This document shows, piece by piece, positions 53,251 through 62,211 of a stretch of 64,000 bases of DNA. This stretch comes from Flavobacteriales bacterium (GTDB lineage: Bacteria > Bacteroidota > Bacteroidia > Flavobacteriales_F > PHOS-HE28), in assembly GCA_016705545.1 (NCBI GenBank), contig JADIYA010000001.1, forward strand, positions 986,065-1,050,064, given 5' to 3'. Positions within the stretch are counted from its first letter, which is position 1; each line of letters opens with the position of its first letter. The notes beneath the pieces are model-generated. The model was not told the DNA's origin. It searched no databases and worked only from the letters and a program-made list of their open reading frames with translations. The position numbers and the translations under genes were made by a program.

Positions 53251-54885
53251 TCACATCATCTTGAACCCCCCGATCTCCAGCAAGTGCTCATGCCCGTTGG
53301 TGCCGTGCGCACCCGGCGCCACGCTCTTGAACTGCGCACGGATCGCTGCCAGCCACTTCTTCGAGCGTTCAGTCAATTGGAAGTCGTCGGTCATCATGCG
53401 GCCGCGCATAACGAGGATGCCCATGTCGGCGCCTTCGTAGAACCAGTCGCCGGGACGCGTGATGCGGAGGAAGAAGGCCTCGTTGTCCTTCTCCACGTAG
53501 CGGCGGTGCGTGTCCATGCGCCAGAAGTAGATGCTGCCGTCCTCGCGCATGCGCCAGATGCCGCTGCGGGGCGCTTCGGTCACGCGCTGCACATCATCGG
53601 TGGTGTACTTGATCACCATCTGGCCCCAGGTGTCGATGTTCTCCGGCTTGGCCCAGCGGCGGTTCAGCGTGTTCACGTTCAGCTCGTAGGGCACGTCCAT
53701 CCATTCCAGCGTGTGGAAGAGATGCAGTGGCGCATCACTCAGCGCGAAGACCGCATGGTTGGTGATGGAGCTCGCACCGGTGACGCGCGGGTTCAATTCA
53801 CCGAGATAGATCTCTCCGTTGTCCTGATCGATGAGGAAGTCGAGCTCGAAGTAGCCCTTGTAGCCTTCCTTCAACAACTGGTCGCCGAATTTGCGCGCAT
53901 ACCGACGGGCCTTCGCACGGAGCTGCGGTGTAAAGGTGTCCGCGTAGATCTCGTTGCCGCACCAGCCGCCTTTGTAGGGCGTGAGCTCCTTGAAGCCCAC
54001 GAGTTCCGTCATCAGCGGTGCCACGATGGTGCCGTGACGCGTGACGCATGCTTCCATGGCCGCGCCCCGACAATTGATGCGCTTCATGATCTTGCACTCC
54101 TTCTCCGCTTCGATCTCCTTCGCGTACTTATCGTAGTCCGACTGGGTCTTGATGAAAAAGGTGGTGTGGCCGCTGTCGCCGTAAGGCGTTTGCACGACGA
54201 GGTCGATGCCGAGCTTGCCTTTCTGCGCTACCGCCAGCAGGTGCTCATAGTGCTTCACCGGACTGAGCACGTACGGCACGCAGGGCACGCCGGCCTTCTC
54301 GGCCACGCGGTTGGTGTTCACCTTGTTGTCCAGCCAGCTGCGCAGCTTGGCGGGAGGGAAGATCACCTCGAGTCCGGCCTTCTTCGCCAGCGCTTCCGTC
54401 TTCTCATCGAACATGAGGAAGAGCGCCTTGCCCGCGCTCTTGCTGCTCATCCGCCTGCTCTCGATGTAGTCGCGCACCTCGCTGTGGGTAAGCAGGTAGT
54501 TGTTGATGTCCTCGATGCTCTGGAACTCCTCATGCGGCTCCTCGGTCTTCGGGCTCATCAGGTTGGGATGCAGCCCATCGAAGCAATCGATGTAGGTGAT
54601 GAACTTGAAGCCCTTGATCCATTCGTCGGCGCCCAGCAGGTTGAAGTTGGTGGCGCTGATGAAGTAGATGGGCACCTCGTTGCGGTGGAAGAAGCGGCGG
54701 ATGTCGCTGATGCCCTTGAGGAGGTTGGCGGGCGGCGACGGCTTCGTTCCGCGTGCGCTTCGGCCTTGACGGGCTTTGGTCGTACGCTTGGTTGCTTCTT
54801 GGCTTGCGACCCAACCTGTGAATGATCGTTTGGTGACGGCTCCAGCCCTGGAGGCGGGCTTGGCCTTGGAACTCTTCTTTGCCAT
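53251..54885 (-). CDS. ATP-grasp enzyme with basic N-terminal tail
   Basis: A 544-residue ATP-grasp-fold enzyme of the carbamoyl-phosphate synthase/biotin carboxylase-like group. The first 55 residues are unusually rich in Lys, Arg and Ser (MAKKSSKAKPASRAG) and look disordered. The central region has LDNKVNTNRVAEKAGVPCVPYV (typical ATP-grasp N-cap), LVVQTPYGDSGHTTFFI (glycine-rich loop over the phosphates), EACVTRHGTIVAPLMTELVG, and the metal-binding pair in YFELDFLIDQDNGEIYLGELNPRVTGAS, where the Glu and Asn coordinate magnesium. Such enzymes join a carboxylate to an amine or thiol by way of an acyl phosphate. No carrier or biotin-carrier domain is present. The substrate is unknown. Confidence 0.85.
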   Translation of the reverse strand: MAKKSSKAKPASRAGAVTKRSFTGWVASQEATKRTTKARQGRSARGTKPSPPANLLKGISDIRRFFHRNEVPIYFISATNFNLLGADEWIKGFKFITYIDCFDGLHPNLMSPKTEEPHEEFQSIEDINNYLLTHSEVRDYIESRRMSSKSAGKALFLMFDEKTEALAKKAGLEVIFPPAKLRSWLDNKVNTNRVAEKAGVPCVPYVLSPVKHYEHLLAVAQKGKLGIDLVVQTPYGDSGHTTFFIKTQSDYDKYAKEIEAEKECKIMKRINCRGAAMEACVTRHGTIVAPLMTELVGFKELTPYKGGWCGNEIYADTFTPQLRAKARRYARKFGDQLLKEGYKGYFELDFLIDQDNGEIYLGELNPRVTGASSITNHAVFALSDAPLHLFHTLEWMDVPYELNVNTLNRRWAKPENIDTWGQMVIKYTTDDVQRVTEAPRSGIWRMREDGSIYFWRMDTHRRYVEKDNEAFFLRITRPGDWFYEGADMGILVMRGRMMTDDFQLTERSKKWLAAIRAQFKSVAPGAHGTNGHEHLLEIGGFKMM

Positions 54886-54935
54886 GCGTGTGCTTTGTTG
54901 CGCTCGTGGTCCGGGTAAAGGTGGGAGTTGCCGGG

Positions 54936-54943
54936 CAATTCTA
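54936..54943 (-). promoter_or_regulatory. Possible -7 element of the ATP-grasp/C45 operon
   Basis: TAGAATTG on the minus strand resembles TAnnTTTG (one mismatch) and lies 50 bases before the ATG at 54885, in an A+T-richer gap between this gene and the YqaA-like gene. Confidence 0.35.
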
Positions 54944-54992
54944 ATCTACCCGACGGCTTGGAGCGATCATGCATTGCATCATGATAAGACCT

Positions 54993-55448
54993 TCATTCCA
55001 AGCCCTTCGCCGCAGCGATCACCAACGCATAGCGCGCCGCCTTGCCAATGAGCATGAGGAGAGCCGTTGGCAGAGGCCTCGATCGTCCTAGCCCAAGGGC
55101 AATGGCGATCGGGTCGCCGATCACCGGCAGCCAGCAGAGCAGCGCCGCCCAGGCACCATAGCGCACCGTTCGTTGCTGCCAGAGCAAGGCTTTGGCGGAA
55201 TCAACGCGCAGCCACTGGGCGATGCGATCGAGGTCGCCTAAGCGCCCGAGCCCGTAGCTGCTCATGCCCCCCAGCGTATTGCCCGCACTTGCCACGACCA
55301 ACAAACTGATGCTGTTCCAAGGTCCGGCCAGCATGGCCAGCAGCACCAATTCGGAGCTGAAGGGGAGCACCGTGGCCGCCAGGAAGCTGGCCAGGAACAA
55401 CCCCGCCAACCCCGCCGTTGCCCATTCCGGACCAAGCTCGAAGCCCAT
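54993..55448 (-). CDS. YqaA/DedA-like membrane protein (VTT domain)
   Basis: A 151-residue membrane protein. Hydrophobic segments are ATAGLAGLFLASFLAATVLPF (about 9-30), LVLLAMLAGPWNSISLLVVASAGNTLG, YGAWAALLCWLPVIGDPIAIALGLG and LPTALLMLIGKAARYALVIAAAKG. The combination PFSSELVL, GNTLGGMSSYGLGR and WLPVIGDP is the YqaA subfamily of the VTT (DedA/SNARE-associated) group, thought to act in lipid or small-molecule transport. The ATG at 55448 has a TACCTTG element ending six bases upstream; the extra 18 codons upstream look non-coding. It is divergent from the outer-membrane protein gene. Confidence 0.87.
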   Translation of the reverse strand: MGFELGPEWATAGLAGLFLASFLAATVLPFSSELVLLAMLAGPWNSISLLVVASAGNTLGGMSSYGLGRLGDLDRIAQWLRVDSAKALLWQQRTVRYGAWAALLCWLPVIGDPIAIALGLGRSRPLPTALLMLIGKAARYALVIAAAKGLE

Positions 55449-55454
55449 GCGGCG

Positions 55455-55461
55455 CAAGGTA
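55455..55461 (-). promoter_or_regulatory. Probable -7 element of the YqaA-like gene
   Basis: TACCTTG on the minus strand is TAnnTTTG with one T fewer, six bases before the ATG at 55448. A plus-strand candidate, AACCTTTG (55480-55487), 31 bases before the ATG at 55519, could serve the divergent outer-membrane protein gene. Confidence 0.35.
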
Positions 55462-55518
55462 TCCGCGGGCCTTCGGCATAACCTTTGGCCCGGCGACAGC
55501 ACACCATCACCTCTCTAC

Positions 55519-56245
55519 ATGAGAACATTGCTCCCTACGCTGCTCGCGGTCCTGCTTGGATCGGCGCAACACTTGGCGGCGCAGCGCAACCAGCAGCGCT
55601 GGGGCGATCGGCCTGAATCTCGTTGGAATAATCGCCCCGCCACGATCGCCGGCGGCCTTGGAGATCGGCATCCCCATCGGCGAATTCGATGCGGCATGGG
55701 GCAGGCAGATGGCCGGGCTAAGCACCAACTTCACCGTGCCCATGCGGCGCCTGCCCTTCAGCTACGGCTTCGATTTCGGCTGGCAGCGCATGGGGGCGCG
55801 CTCACAGGAGGTAACCGTTGATGTAGAGGACCTCGGCCCCACCACCGGCGAGATGAAGGTGCGCAGCAGCATCTATGGCTACCATGGCCTGTTACGCCTG
55901 CAGCCCTTGCAGGGCAAGGTGAGCCCATATGCGGAGTTCATGACCGGCATGCGGCATTTCGTGACGCAATCGGAGATCAAGGCGCGCGGGGTCGACGACC
56001 CCGTGAGCGAAGAGCGCCTGGCCAGCGAGTTCATCGGCAGCATCGGCTGGGCGGCGGGAATCAACTATGCGCCCACGCGCAACTTCTTCGCAGAGCTGCG
56101 GCTGGAGCGGCTCAACGGCGGCCGGGTCGGGTATGTGGACCCCCGCTCCATCGAGGTGGATCAGGCCGGCAATGTGGACTACAGCACGTTGAGCAGCGGC
56201 ACGCGCGTGGTGAACCTGACCTTCGGGGTGGGGCTTCGCTTCTGA
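55519..56245 (+). pseudogene. Outer-membrane beta-barrel protein with one +1 frameshift
   Basis: From the ATG at 55519 the frame encodes a signal peptide (MRTLLPTLLAVLLGSAQHLAAQ) and RNQQRWGDRPESRWNNRPATIAG, then breaks. One extra base at 55648-55658 moves the protein into another frame, which continues LEIGIPIGEFDAAWG to the end. Removing a single G gives the smooth junction IAGALEIGIPIGEF and a 241-residue protein. The mature part shows alternating beta-strands (LPFSYGFDFGWQRMG, VSPYAEFMTGMRHF) and ends in NLTFGVGLRF, the aromatic C-terminus of outer-membrane barrels. Function is unknown. Confidence 0.72.
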
Positions 56246-56365
56246 TCACGGCATCAACCGTTGTTGGTAACCTCCGGATAACCGTCGCTCTGGGCTTCCG
56301 TCGAGGGCTTCGCAGCCGCTGTAAACTTGCGGCCTATACGGGGCCTAGACCCTCGGAATCTCCCA

Positions 56366-57895
56366 TTGGACGGGCAAAAACGCATCCAGAGCGCGCTCAT
56401 CTCGGTCTTCCACAAGGATGGGCTCGAACCCATCGTCCGTGAGCTGGATCGGCTGGGCGTGCACCTCTACAGCACCGGCGGCACGCAGACCTTCATCGAA
56501 GGCCTGGGCCTGAAGGTGACACCGGTTGAAGAGATCACCACCTACCCGAGCATCCTAGGCGGACGGGTGAAGACGCTGCATCCGAAGGTCTTCGGCGGCA
56601 TCCTCGGCCGTCGCGATCTGGACAGCGACGTAGCGCAATTGGAGGAGTACGCCATACCGCCCATCGATTTGGTGATCGTGGACCTCTATCCCTTCGAAGC
56701 CACGGTGACGGCGGGCGGAACGGAGAGCGAGATCATCGAGAAGATCGACATCGGCGGCATCAGCCTGATCCGCGCCGGCGCCAAGAACCACGCCGATGTA
56801 GTGATCGTGCCGAGCATGCAGCACTACGCGGAATTGCTGCGTCTGCTGAAGGATCAGGAGGGAAGCACAACGCTCGCGCAGCGCAGGGCTTTCGCGGCTG
56901 CGGCCTTCGGCGTGAGCAGCCACTACGACGGTGCCATCTACAACTGGTTCAGCGGCGGCAATGGGGACCTACGACTGAGCGCCGGGCCGACCACCGTGCT
57001 GCGGTATGGCGAGAACCCGCACCAGAAGGGCGCTTTCCATGGTGACCTGGCAGGGATGTTCGAGCAACTGAACGGCAAGGAGCTCAGCTACAACAACCTG
57101 CTCGACCTCGATGCGGCAGTGGACCTGATCCAGGACCTCGATACGATCGAAGGCGTGCCCTTCGCCATCCTGAAGCACAACAACGCGTGCGGCGCCGCCG
57201 TTCGTGCCACGGTGAAGGAAGCATGGGATGCAGCGCTCGCGGGCGATCCGGTCAGTGCCTTCGGGGGCGTGCTCATCACCACGGCGCGCATCGACAAGGC
57301 CACAGCGGAAGCCATCGACTCCATCTTCTTCGAGATCATCACCGCGCCGGGCTACGACGACGATGCGCTTGCGGTGCTGATGAAGAAGAAGAACCGCATG
57401 ATCCTGAAGCGCAGGACTGCTGCGCTGCCGAAGACGAAGGTGCGCGCAGCGCTGAATGGCGTTCTCACCGAAGACGCCGACACCGTAGTGCCCTCCGCCG
57501 CCAGCATGAAGACGGCCACCGTCAAAGCGCCGAGCGCGCAGGAGGTGAGCGACCTGGTCTTCGCTACCATGCTGGTGAAGCACACCAAGAGCAACGCCAT
57601 CGTGCTCGCGAAAGGGAATCAGTTGATTGCCAGCGGCACCGGCCAGACCAGTCGCGTCGATGCGCTGGAGCAGGCCATCGCCAAGGCCGGCAGATTCAAC
57701 TTCGATCTCCATGGCGCCGTGATGGCCAGCGATGCCTTCTTCCCATTCCCCGACTGCGTGGAGATCGCGCACAAGGCGGGCATCACCGCGGTCGTCCATC
57801 CAGGCGGCAGCATCCGGGACCAGGACAGCATCGATTACTGCAACGCAAACGGCCTCGCGATGTGCATCACCGGCACCCGCCACTTCAAACATTGA
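56366..57895 (+). CDS. purH: Bifunctional AICAR transformylase / IMP cyclohydrolase
   Basis: Catalyses the last two steps of purine synthesis: formylation of AICAR with 10-formyl-tetrahydrofolate and ring closure to IMP. The N-terminal cyclohydrolase domain (MGS-like fold) shows LYSTGGTQTFIEGLG, SILGGRVKTLHPKVFGGIL and DIGGISLIRAGAKNH. The transformylase domain has the catalytic Lys-His pair in AILKHNNACG and later LVFATMLVKHTKSNAIVLAKG, AVMASDAFFPFPD and GGSIRDQDSID. No ATG is available near the family start, so the TTG at 56366 (reading DGQKRIQSALISVF) is used, giving 509 residues; a TTG at 56327 is a longer alternative. It is followed 13 bases later by mreB. Confidence 0.94.
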   Translation: MDGQKRIQSALISVFHKDGLEPIVRELDRLGVHLYSTGGTQTFIEGLGLKVTPVEEITTYPSILGGRVKTLHPKVFGGILGRRDLDSDVAQLEEYAIPPIDLVIVDLYPFEATVTAGGTESEIIEKIDIGGISLIRAGAKNHADVVIVPSMQHYAELLRLLKDQEGSTTLAQRRAFAAAAFGVSSHYDGAIYNWFSGGNGDLRLSAGPTTVLRYGENPHQKGAFHGDLAGMFEQLNGKELSYNNLLDLDAAVDLIQDLDTIEGVPFAILKHNNACGAAVRATVKEAWDAALAGDPVSAFGGVLITTARIDKATAEAIDSIFFEIITAPGYDDDALAVLMKKKNRMILKRRTAALPKTKVRAALNGVLTEDADTVVPSAASMKTATVKAPSAQEVSDLVFATMLVKHTKSNAIVLAKGNQLIASGTGQTSRVDALEQAIAKAGRFNFDLHGAVMASDAFFPFPDCVEIAHKAGITAVVHPGGSIRDQDSIDYCNANGLAMCITGTRHFKH

Positions 57896-57908
57896 CCCTC
57901 CCCACCGC

Positions 57909-58934
57909 ATGAGCTGGTTAAACCTCTTCACCCAGGAGATCGCCATCGACCTAGGCACCGCCAACACGCTCATCATCAGCAACGACAAAGTGGTGGTCGA
58001 TGAGCCCAGCATCGTGGCCATCGACCGCACGACCAGCAAGGTGATCGCCGTGGGCCGCCAGGCACAGCAGATGCACGGCAAGACCCACGAGAACATCAAG
58101 ACCATCCGTCCGCTGCGCGATGGCGTGATCGCCGACTTCAAGGCCGCCGAAGAGATGATCAAGGGCATGATCCGCATGATCAACCCCGGCCGCCGACTCT
58201 TCACGCCCAACCTGCGCATGGTGATCTGCATCCCCAGCGGCATCACCGAGGTGGAGAAGCGCGCTGTGAAGGACAGCAGCGAGCACGCTGGGGCCAAGGA
58301 GGTGTACATGATCCATGAGCCCATGGCAGCGGCCATCGGCATCGGCATCGATGTGGAGGAACCCATGGGCAACATGATCATCGACATCGGCGGCGGAACC
58401 AGCGAGATCGCCGTGATCGCACTCGGCGGCATCGTGTGCGACAAGAACATCCGGGTGGCCGGCGACGAGTTCACCCAGGACATCGAAGAATACATGCGCC
58501 GCCAGCACAACATCCTGGTGGGCGAGCGCACCGCCGAGACCATCAAGATCGAAGTCGGCGCCGCGCTTACCGAGCTGGATAATCCCCCGCCCGATTACGC
58601 CGTGCGCGGCCGCGACCTCATGACGGGCATCCCCAAGGAGATCACCGTCACCTATAGCGAGATCGCGCAGGCGCTCGACAAGAGCATCAGCAAGATCGAA
58701 GAGGCCATCCTCAGCGCCTTGGAGGCCACGCCGCCCGAATTGAGCGCCGACATCTACAAGACCGGCATCTACCTAGCCGGCGGCGGCGCATTGCTGCGCG
58801 GGCTCGACAAGCGCATCAGCATCAAGACCAAATTGCCGGTGCACGTGGCGGATGACCCCCTTCGCGCCGTGGCACGCGGCACCGGCATCGCGCTGAAGAA
58901 CATCGACCGATTCCAATTCCTGATGCGGGAATGA
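57909..58934 (+). CDS. mreB: Rod shape-determining protein MreB
   Basis: The bacterial actin homologue that organises lateral-wall synthesis. The 341-residue protein has the phosphate-1 motif IAIDLGTANTLI, the connect-1 region VDEPSIVAID, the phosphate-2 motif MIIDIGGGTSEIAVIALGG and the adenosine motif IYLAGGGALLRGLD. The ATG at 57909 begins the family-like MSWLNLFTQEIAIDLG. It leads the cell-shape set mreB-mreC-mreD-mrdA-rodA and may also be read from purH, 13 bases upstream. Confidence 0.97.
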   Translation: MSWLNLFTQEIAIDLGTANTLIISNDKVVVDEPSIVAIDRTTSKVIAVGRQAQQMHGKTHENIKTIRPLRDGVIADFKAAEEMIKGMIRMINPGRRLFTPNLRMVICIPSGITEVEKRAVKDSSEHAGAKEVYMIHEPMAAAIGIGIDVEEPMGNMIIDIGGGTSEIAVIALGGIVCDKNIRVAGDEFTQDIEEYMRRQHNILVGERTAETIKIEVGAALTELDNPPPDYAVRGRDLMTGIPKEITVTYSEIAQALDKSISKIEEAILSALEATPPELSADIYKTGIYLAGGGALLRGLDKRISIKTKLPVHVADDPLRAVARGTGIALKNIDRFQFLMRE

Positions 58935-59005
58935 CGGTAGGGGCGTGACACGTCGCGCCCATGCCGACATAGGCCGGCGCGGGCGGGCGGACATGCAAAA
59001 GCACC

Positions 59006-59836
59006 ATGCGCGACCTCTTCCGATTCCTCCTCCGCGGACGCGATACCTTGTTGTTCATCGCCCTGATGATCCTCGCCATGGGCCTGCTCTATTCCGGGAG
59101 CATGCATCATCGGGCGGTGGCCATCAACAGCAGCAACGCCTTGGCAGGAACCCTCTTCGACTGGCAGCGCCAGGTCACCGAGTACACCAGCCTGCGTGCC
59201 GTGAACGAGCGCCTGGTCGCTGAGAACACGCAATGGCGCAACCGCTTCGGCCTGGCGGACAGCGCGAAGGCGATCGGTGCCCCCGCCGGCGCGGATAGCC
59301 TCACGGAGCGGCTCTACCGATTCGCATCGGCCAAGGTGGTGAGCGCCACCTATCACAAGCAGCGCAACTACATCACCCTCGACAAGGGGACATCGAACGG
59401 CGTGCTGCCCGGCATGGGCGTGATCGGCCCCGATGGCATCGTGGGTGTGGTGCACGATGCCAGCGAGCGGTTCGCATCGGTGATCAGCGTGCTCAACCCC
59501 TTGGTGAAGACCAGCGTGAAGCTCAAGCGATCGGGCAACTTCGGGCTCTTGTATTGGGATACGAATGACCCCGCCACGGCATCGATGGTCGATATCCCCA
59601 AGCACGTGCGCGTGGCCGTTGGCGATACCGTGGTGACCATGGGCGGCGATGGCGTGTTCCCCACCGATGTGCCCGTGGGCGCGGTGGCCGAGGTCAGCAG
59701 TCCACCGGGAAGGCCGGATCAAGCCGTGATCGTGCGGCTCTTCGAGGACCTGAGCCGCAGCGGCTACGTGTACGTGGTGCACGACATCCACCGTGCCGAG
59801 CGCGATTCACTCATCCAACGCCAGGACGAGCCATGA
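59006..59836 (+). CDS. mreC: Rod shape-determining protein MreC
   Basis: A bitopic inner-membrane scaffold of the elongasome. The 276-residue protein has a short cytoplasmic start, a membrane segment (LLFIALMILAMGLLYS, about 14-30), a coiled coil (about 60-80) and the two MreC beta-domains (VVSATYHKQRNYITLDKGTSNGVLPGMGVIGPDGIVGVV and VAVGDTVVTMGGDGVFPTDVPVG). The gap from mreB is 71 bases and includes a short GC-rich hairpin (about 58941-58960). The stop overlaps the mreD start by four bases. Confidence 0.95.
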   Translation: MRDLFRFLLRGRDTLLFIALMILAMGLLYSGSMHHRAVAINSSNALAGTLFDWQRQVTEYTSLRAVNERLVAENTQWRNRFGLADSAKAIGAPAGADSLTERLYRFASAKVVSATYHKQRNYITLDKGTSNGVLPGMGVIGPDGIVGVVHDASERFASVISVLNPLVKTSVKLKRSGNFGLLYWDTNDPATASMVDIPKHVRVAVGDTVVTMGGDGVFPTDVPVGAVAEVSSPPGRPDQAVIVRLFEDLSRSGYVYVVHDIHRAERDSLIQRQDEP

Positions 59837-60360
59837 TCCAGGGCATCGCCGCGAACCTTGGCCGCTTCGTGCTGCTGCTCCTGCTGCAGGTGCTGCTGCT
59901 TGATCAGGTGGACCTGGCCCATGGCTGGATGGTGCCCTACCTCTACGTGCTCTTCCTCATCATGCTGCCCTTCGAATTGCCGGCATGGGCAGGCTTGCTC
60001 ATCGGCGCGGCCACCGGCCTGGTCATGGACATCTTCGCCAGCACGCCCGGCATGCACATGAGCGCCTCCGTGGTGCTCATGTTCGTGCGCAAGCACCTGC
60101 TGCGGCTCATGGCTCCCCGCGACGGCTATGAGTTCGGCATGCACCCCACGGTGCCCAGCATGGGCCTCGCGTGGTTCGCCACCAACGCGGGCGTGCTCAT
60201 CGCCGTGCATCACCTGTGGCTCTTCTTCGTGGAGCTGCACCGCTTCGACGCCTTCTTCGGCACCCTGCTGCGCGCAGTGCTCAGCGCGGCATTCACCTTG
60301 GGCCTCTGCCTGCTGGCGCAGCTGCTCACCTCGCGCACCGCCGAACGCAAGCGCGCATGA
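59833..60360 (+). CDS. mreD: Rod shape-determining protein MreD
   Basis: A small polytopic membrane protein of the elongasome. The 175 residues contain about five membrane segments (ANLGRFVLLLLLQVLLLDQ, VPYLYVLFLIMLPFELP, WAGLLIGAATGLVMDIF, LAWFATNAGVLIAVHHLWLFF and LSAAFTLGLCLLAQLL). VPYLYVLFLIMLPF and LVMDIFASTPGMHMSASV are typical of the Bacteroidota MreD. The ATG overlaps the mreC stop and its own stop overlaps the mrdA ATG (ATGA in both cases), so the genes are translationally coupled. Confidence 0.93.
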   Translation: MIQGIAANLGRFVLLLLLQVLLLDQVDLAHGWMVPYLYVLFLIMLPFELPAWAGLLIGAATGLVMDIFASTPGMHMSASVVLMFVRKHLLRLMAPRDGYEFGMHPTVPSMGLAWFATNAGVLIAVHHLWLFFVELHRFDAFFGTLLRAVLSAAFTLGLCLLAQLLTSRTAERKRA

Positions 60361-62211
60361 ACTTCGAGGGGCGCAAATACGTGCTCATCGCAGGGGTGAT
60401 CGCAATCGCCTTCATCTTCCTGCTCCGCCTCTTCTGGATCCAAGTGGTCGATGACAGATGGAAGGCCAGCGCAGCGAGCATGGCCGAGCGCAAGATCACC
60501 GACTACCCCGCGCGCGGCTTCATCTACGACCGCAACGGGAAGCTTCTCGTGGCCAACACGCCGGTGTACGACCTGATGATGGTGCCGCGTGAGGTGAAAG
60601 CCTTCGACACCGCGGCCTTCGCAGCGCTGATCAGCGTGCCGCTGCCCGACCTCAAGCAGCGGATCGCCGAGGCGCGCACGTATTCGCTGTACAAGCCGAG
60701 CGTGATCGAGAAGCAGATCACCGCGCAGCAGTTCGCGGCCATCAGCGTGCACCTGCACAGCTACCCCGGCTTCTACGGCCAGAGCCGCACCCTGCGCACT
60801 TACCCACCGCGCGTGGGCGGGCACATGCTCGGCTACCTCAGCGAGGTGAGCCCCGCCAAGGTCGCAGCCGACCCCTACTACAAGCCCGGCGACGTGATCG
60901 GCGTGGGAGGGCTGGAGCAGTACTACGAAGTGGAGCTGCGCGGCCGGCGCGGTGTGCGCTACGTGCTCGTCGATGTCCACAACAACATCAAAGGCAGCTT
61001 CAAAGAAGGGCGCTACGACACGCTCGCCATCGAGGGCAAGGACCTCTACACCGGGATCGATGCCGATATGCAGCGGCTGGGGGAGCAGCTCATGCAGCAC
61101 AAGAAGGGCAGCATCGTGGCGCTCGACCCGAAGACCGGCGAGGTGCTCTGCCTGGTGAGCAGCCCGGCCTACGACCCGGAGCTGCTCGTGGGCCGCGTGC
61201 GCAACGCCAACTACGCCGCCTTGCAGCGCGATTCCATCAAGCCGCTCTTCGATCGCGCCCTGCAGGCGCAATACCCGCCGGGCAGCATCTTCAAGATCGT
61301 GCAATCGCTCATCGCGCTCGATGAGGGCGTGATCTCCGTGAACAGCAGCTTCCCGTGCAACAAGAACCTGGTGGGCTGCCACAACCATCCCACGGCCGCT
61401 AACATCGAGCAGGCCATCCAGTTCTCTTGCAACCCCTACTACTACGCCGTCTTCGACCGCATCGTAGAGCGCAAGCTCGACAAGAAGAGCCGCTTCCGCG
61501 ATGCCGCCCTGGGCCTGGCCGAGTGGGAGCGCCGCATGCACAGCTTCGGACTTGGCGACAAGCCGCGCCTCGACCTCCCTTCGCTCAAGGGCGGCAACAT
61601 CCCCGGCCCCGCCTACTACGACCGCAAGTACGGCAAGGAGCGCTGGGCCTTCAGCACCATCTACAGCGCGAGCATCGGTCAGGGCGAAGTGCTCACCGTG
61701 CCCATCCAGATGGCCAACCTCGCCGCCATATTCGCCAACAAGGGCTGGTACTACGATCCGCACGTGGTGCGCGCGGTAGGCGAGGCCGACAGCCTGCAGG
61801 CCAAGTACCGCGAGAAGCACGTGGTCGAAGCCGCGCCGCACTGGTTCGACCATATCCAGGAAGGCATGCGGCGCGTGGTGAATGAGCCCGGCGGCACGGC
61901 GAAGAACGCACGGCTCAAGGACATCACCGTGTGCGGCAAGACCGGCACCGCCGAGAATCCCCACGGGCAGGACCATGCGGTCTTCATCTGCTTCGCGCCC
62001 ATGGAGGATCCGCAGATCGCCGATGGCGGTGTACGTGGAGAACAGCGGCTTCGGCGGCACCTGGGCGGCACCGATCGCGAGCCTATTGATCGAGCAGTAC
62101 CTCACCGATACCATCACGCGGCCCGAGGTGATGCAACGCATGCTCGACGCGGACCTCATCGCCCAGGAGAAGTTCTTCCGCAAGAAGCCCAAGAAGCCAC
62201 GCCGCCGATGA
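60357..62211 (+). pseudogene. mrdA: Penicillin-binding protein 2 (MrdA) gene with one +1 frameshift
   Basis: The transpeptidase of the elongasome. The corrected length is 617 residues, as expected for the family. A membrane segment (YVLIAGVIAIAFIFLLRLF) is followed by the pedestal domain (ARGFIYDRNGKLLVANTPVYDL, GHMLGYLSEVS). The catalytic domain has SxxK in GSIFKIV (Ser310, Lys313), SxN in FSCNPYYY and KTG in CGKTGTAEN. After FICFAPMEDPQIA the frame is lost at about 62018-62026; removing one C restores MAVYVENSGFGGTWAAP to the end. As given, the frame runs on into the rodA region, which is an artefact. The protein is normally needed for rod shape, so sequence error is likely. The stop overlaps rodA (ATGA). 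Confidence 0.88.

Noticed and set aside
52414..54825. Plus-strand frame of 803 codons
   Set aside because: It runs antisense across two recognisable genes and their junction. The composition (Arg, His, Ala, Val) is typical of a shadow.
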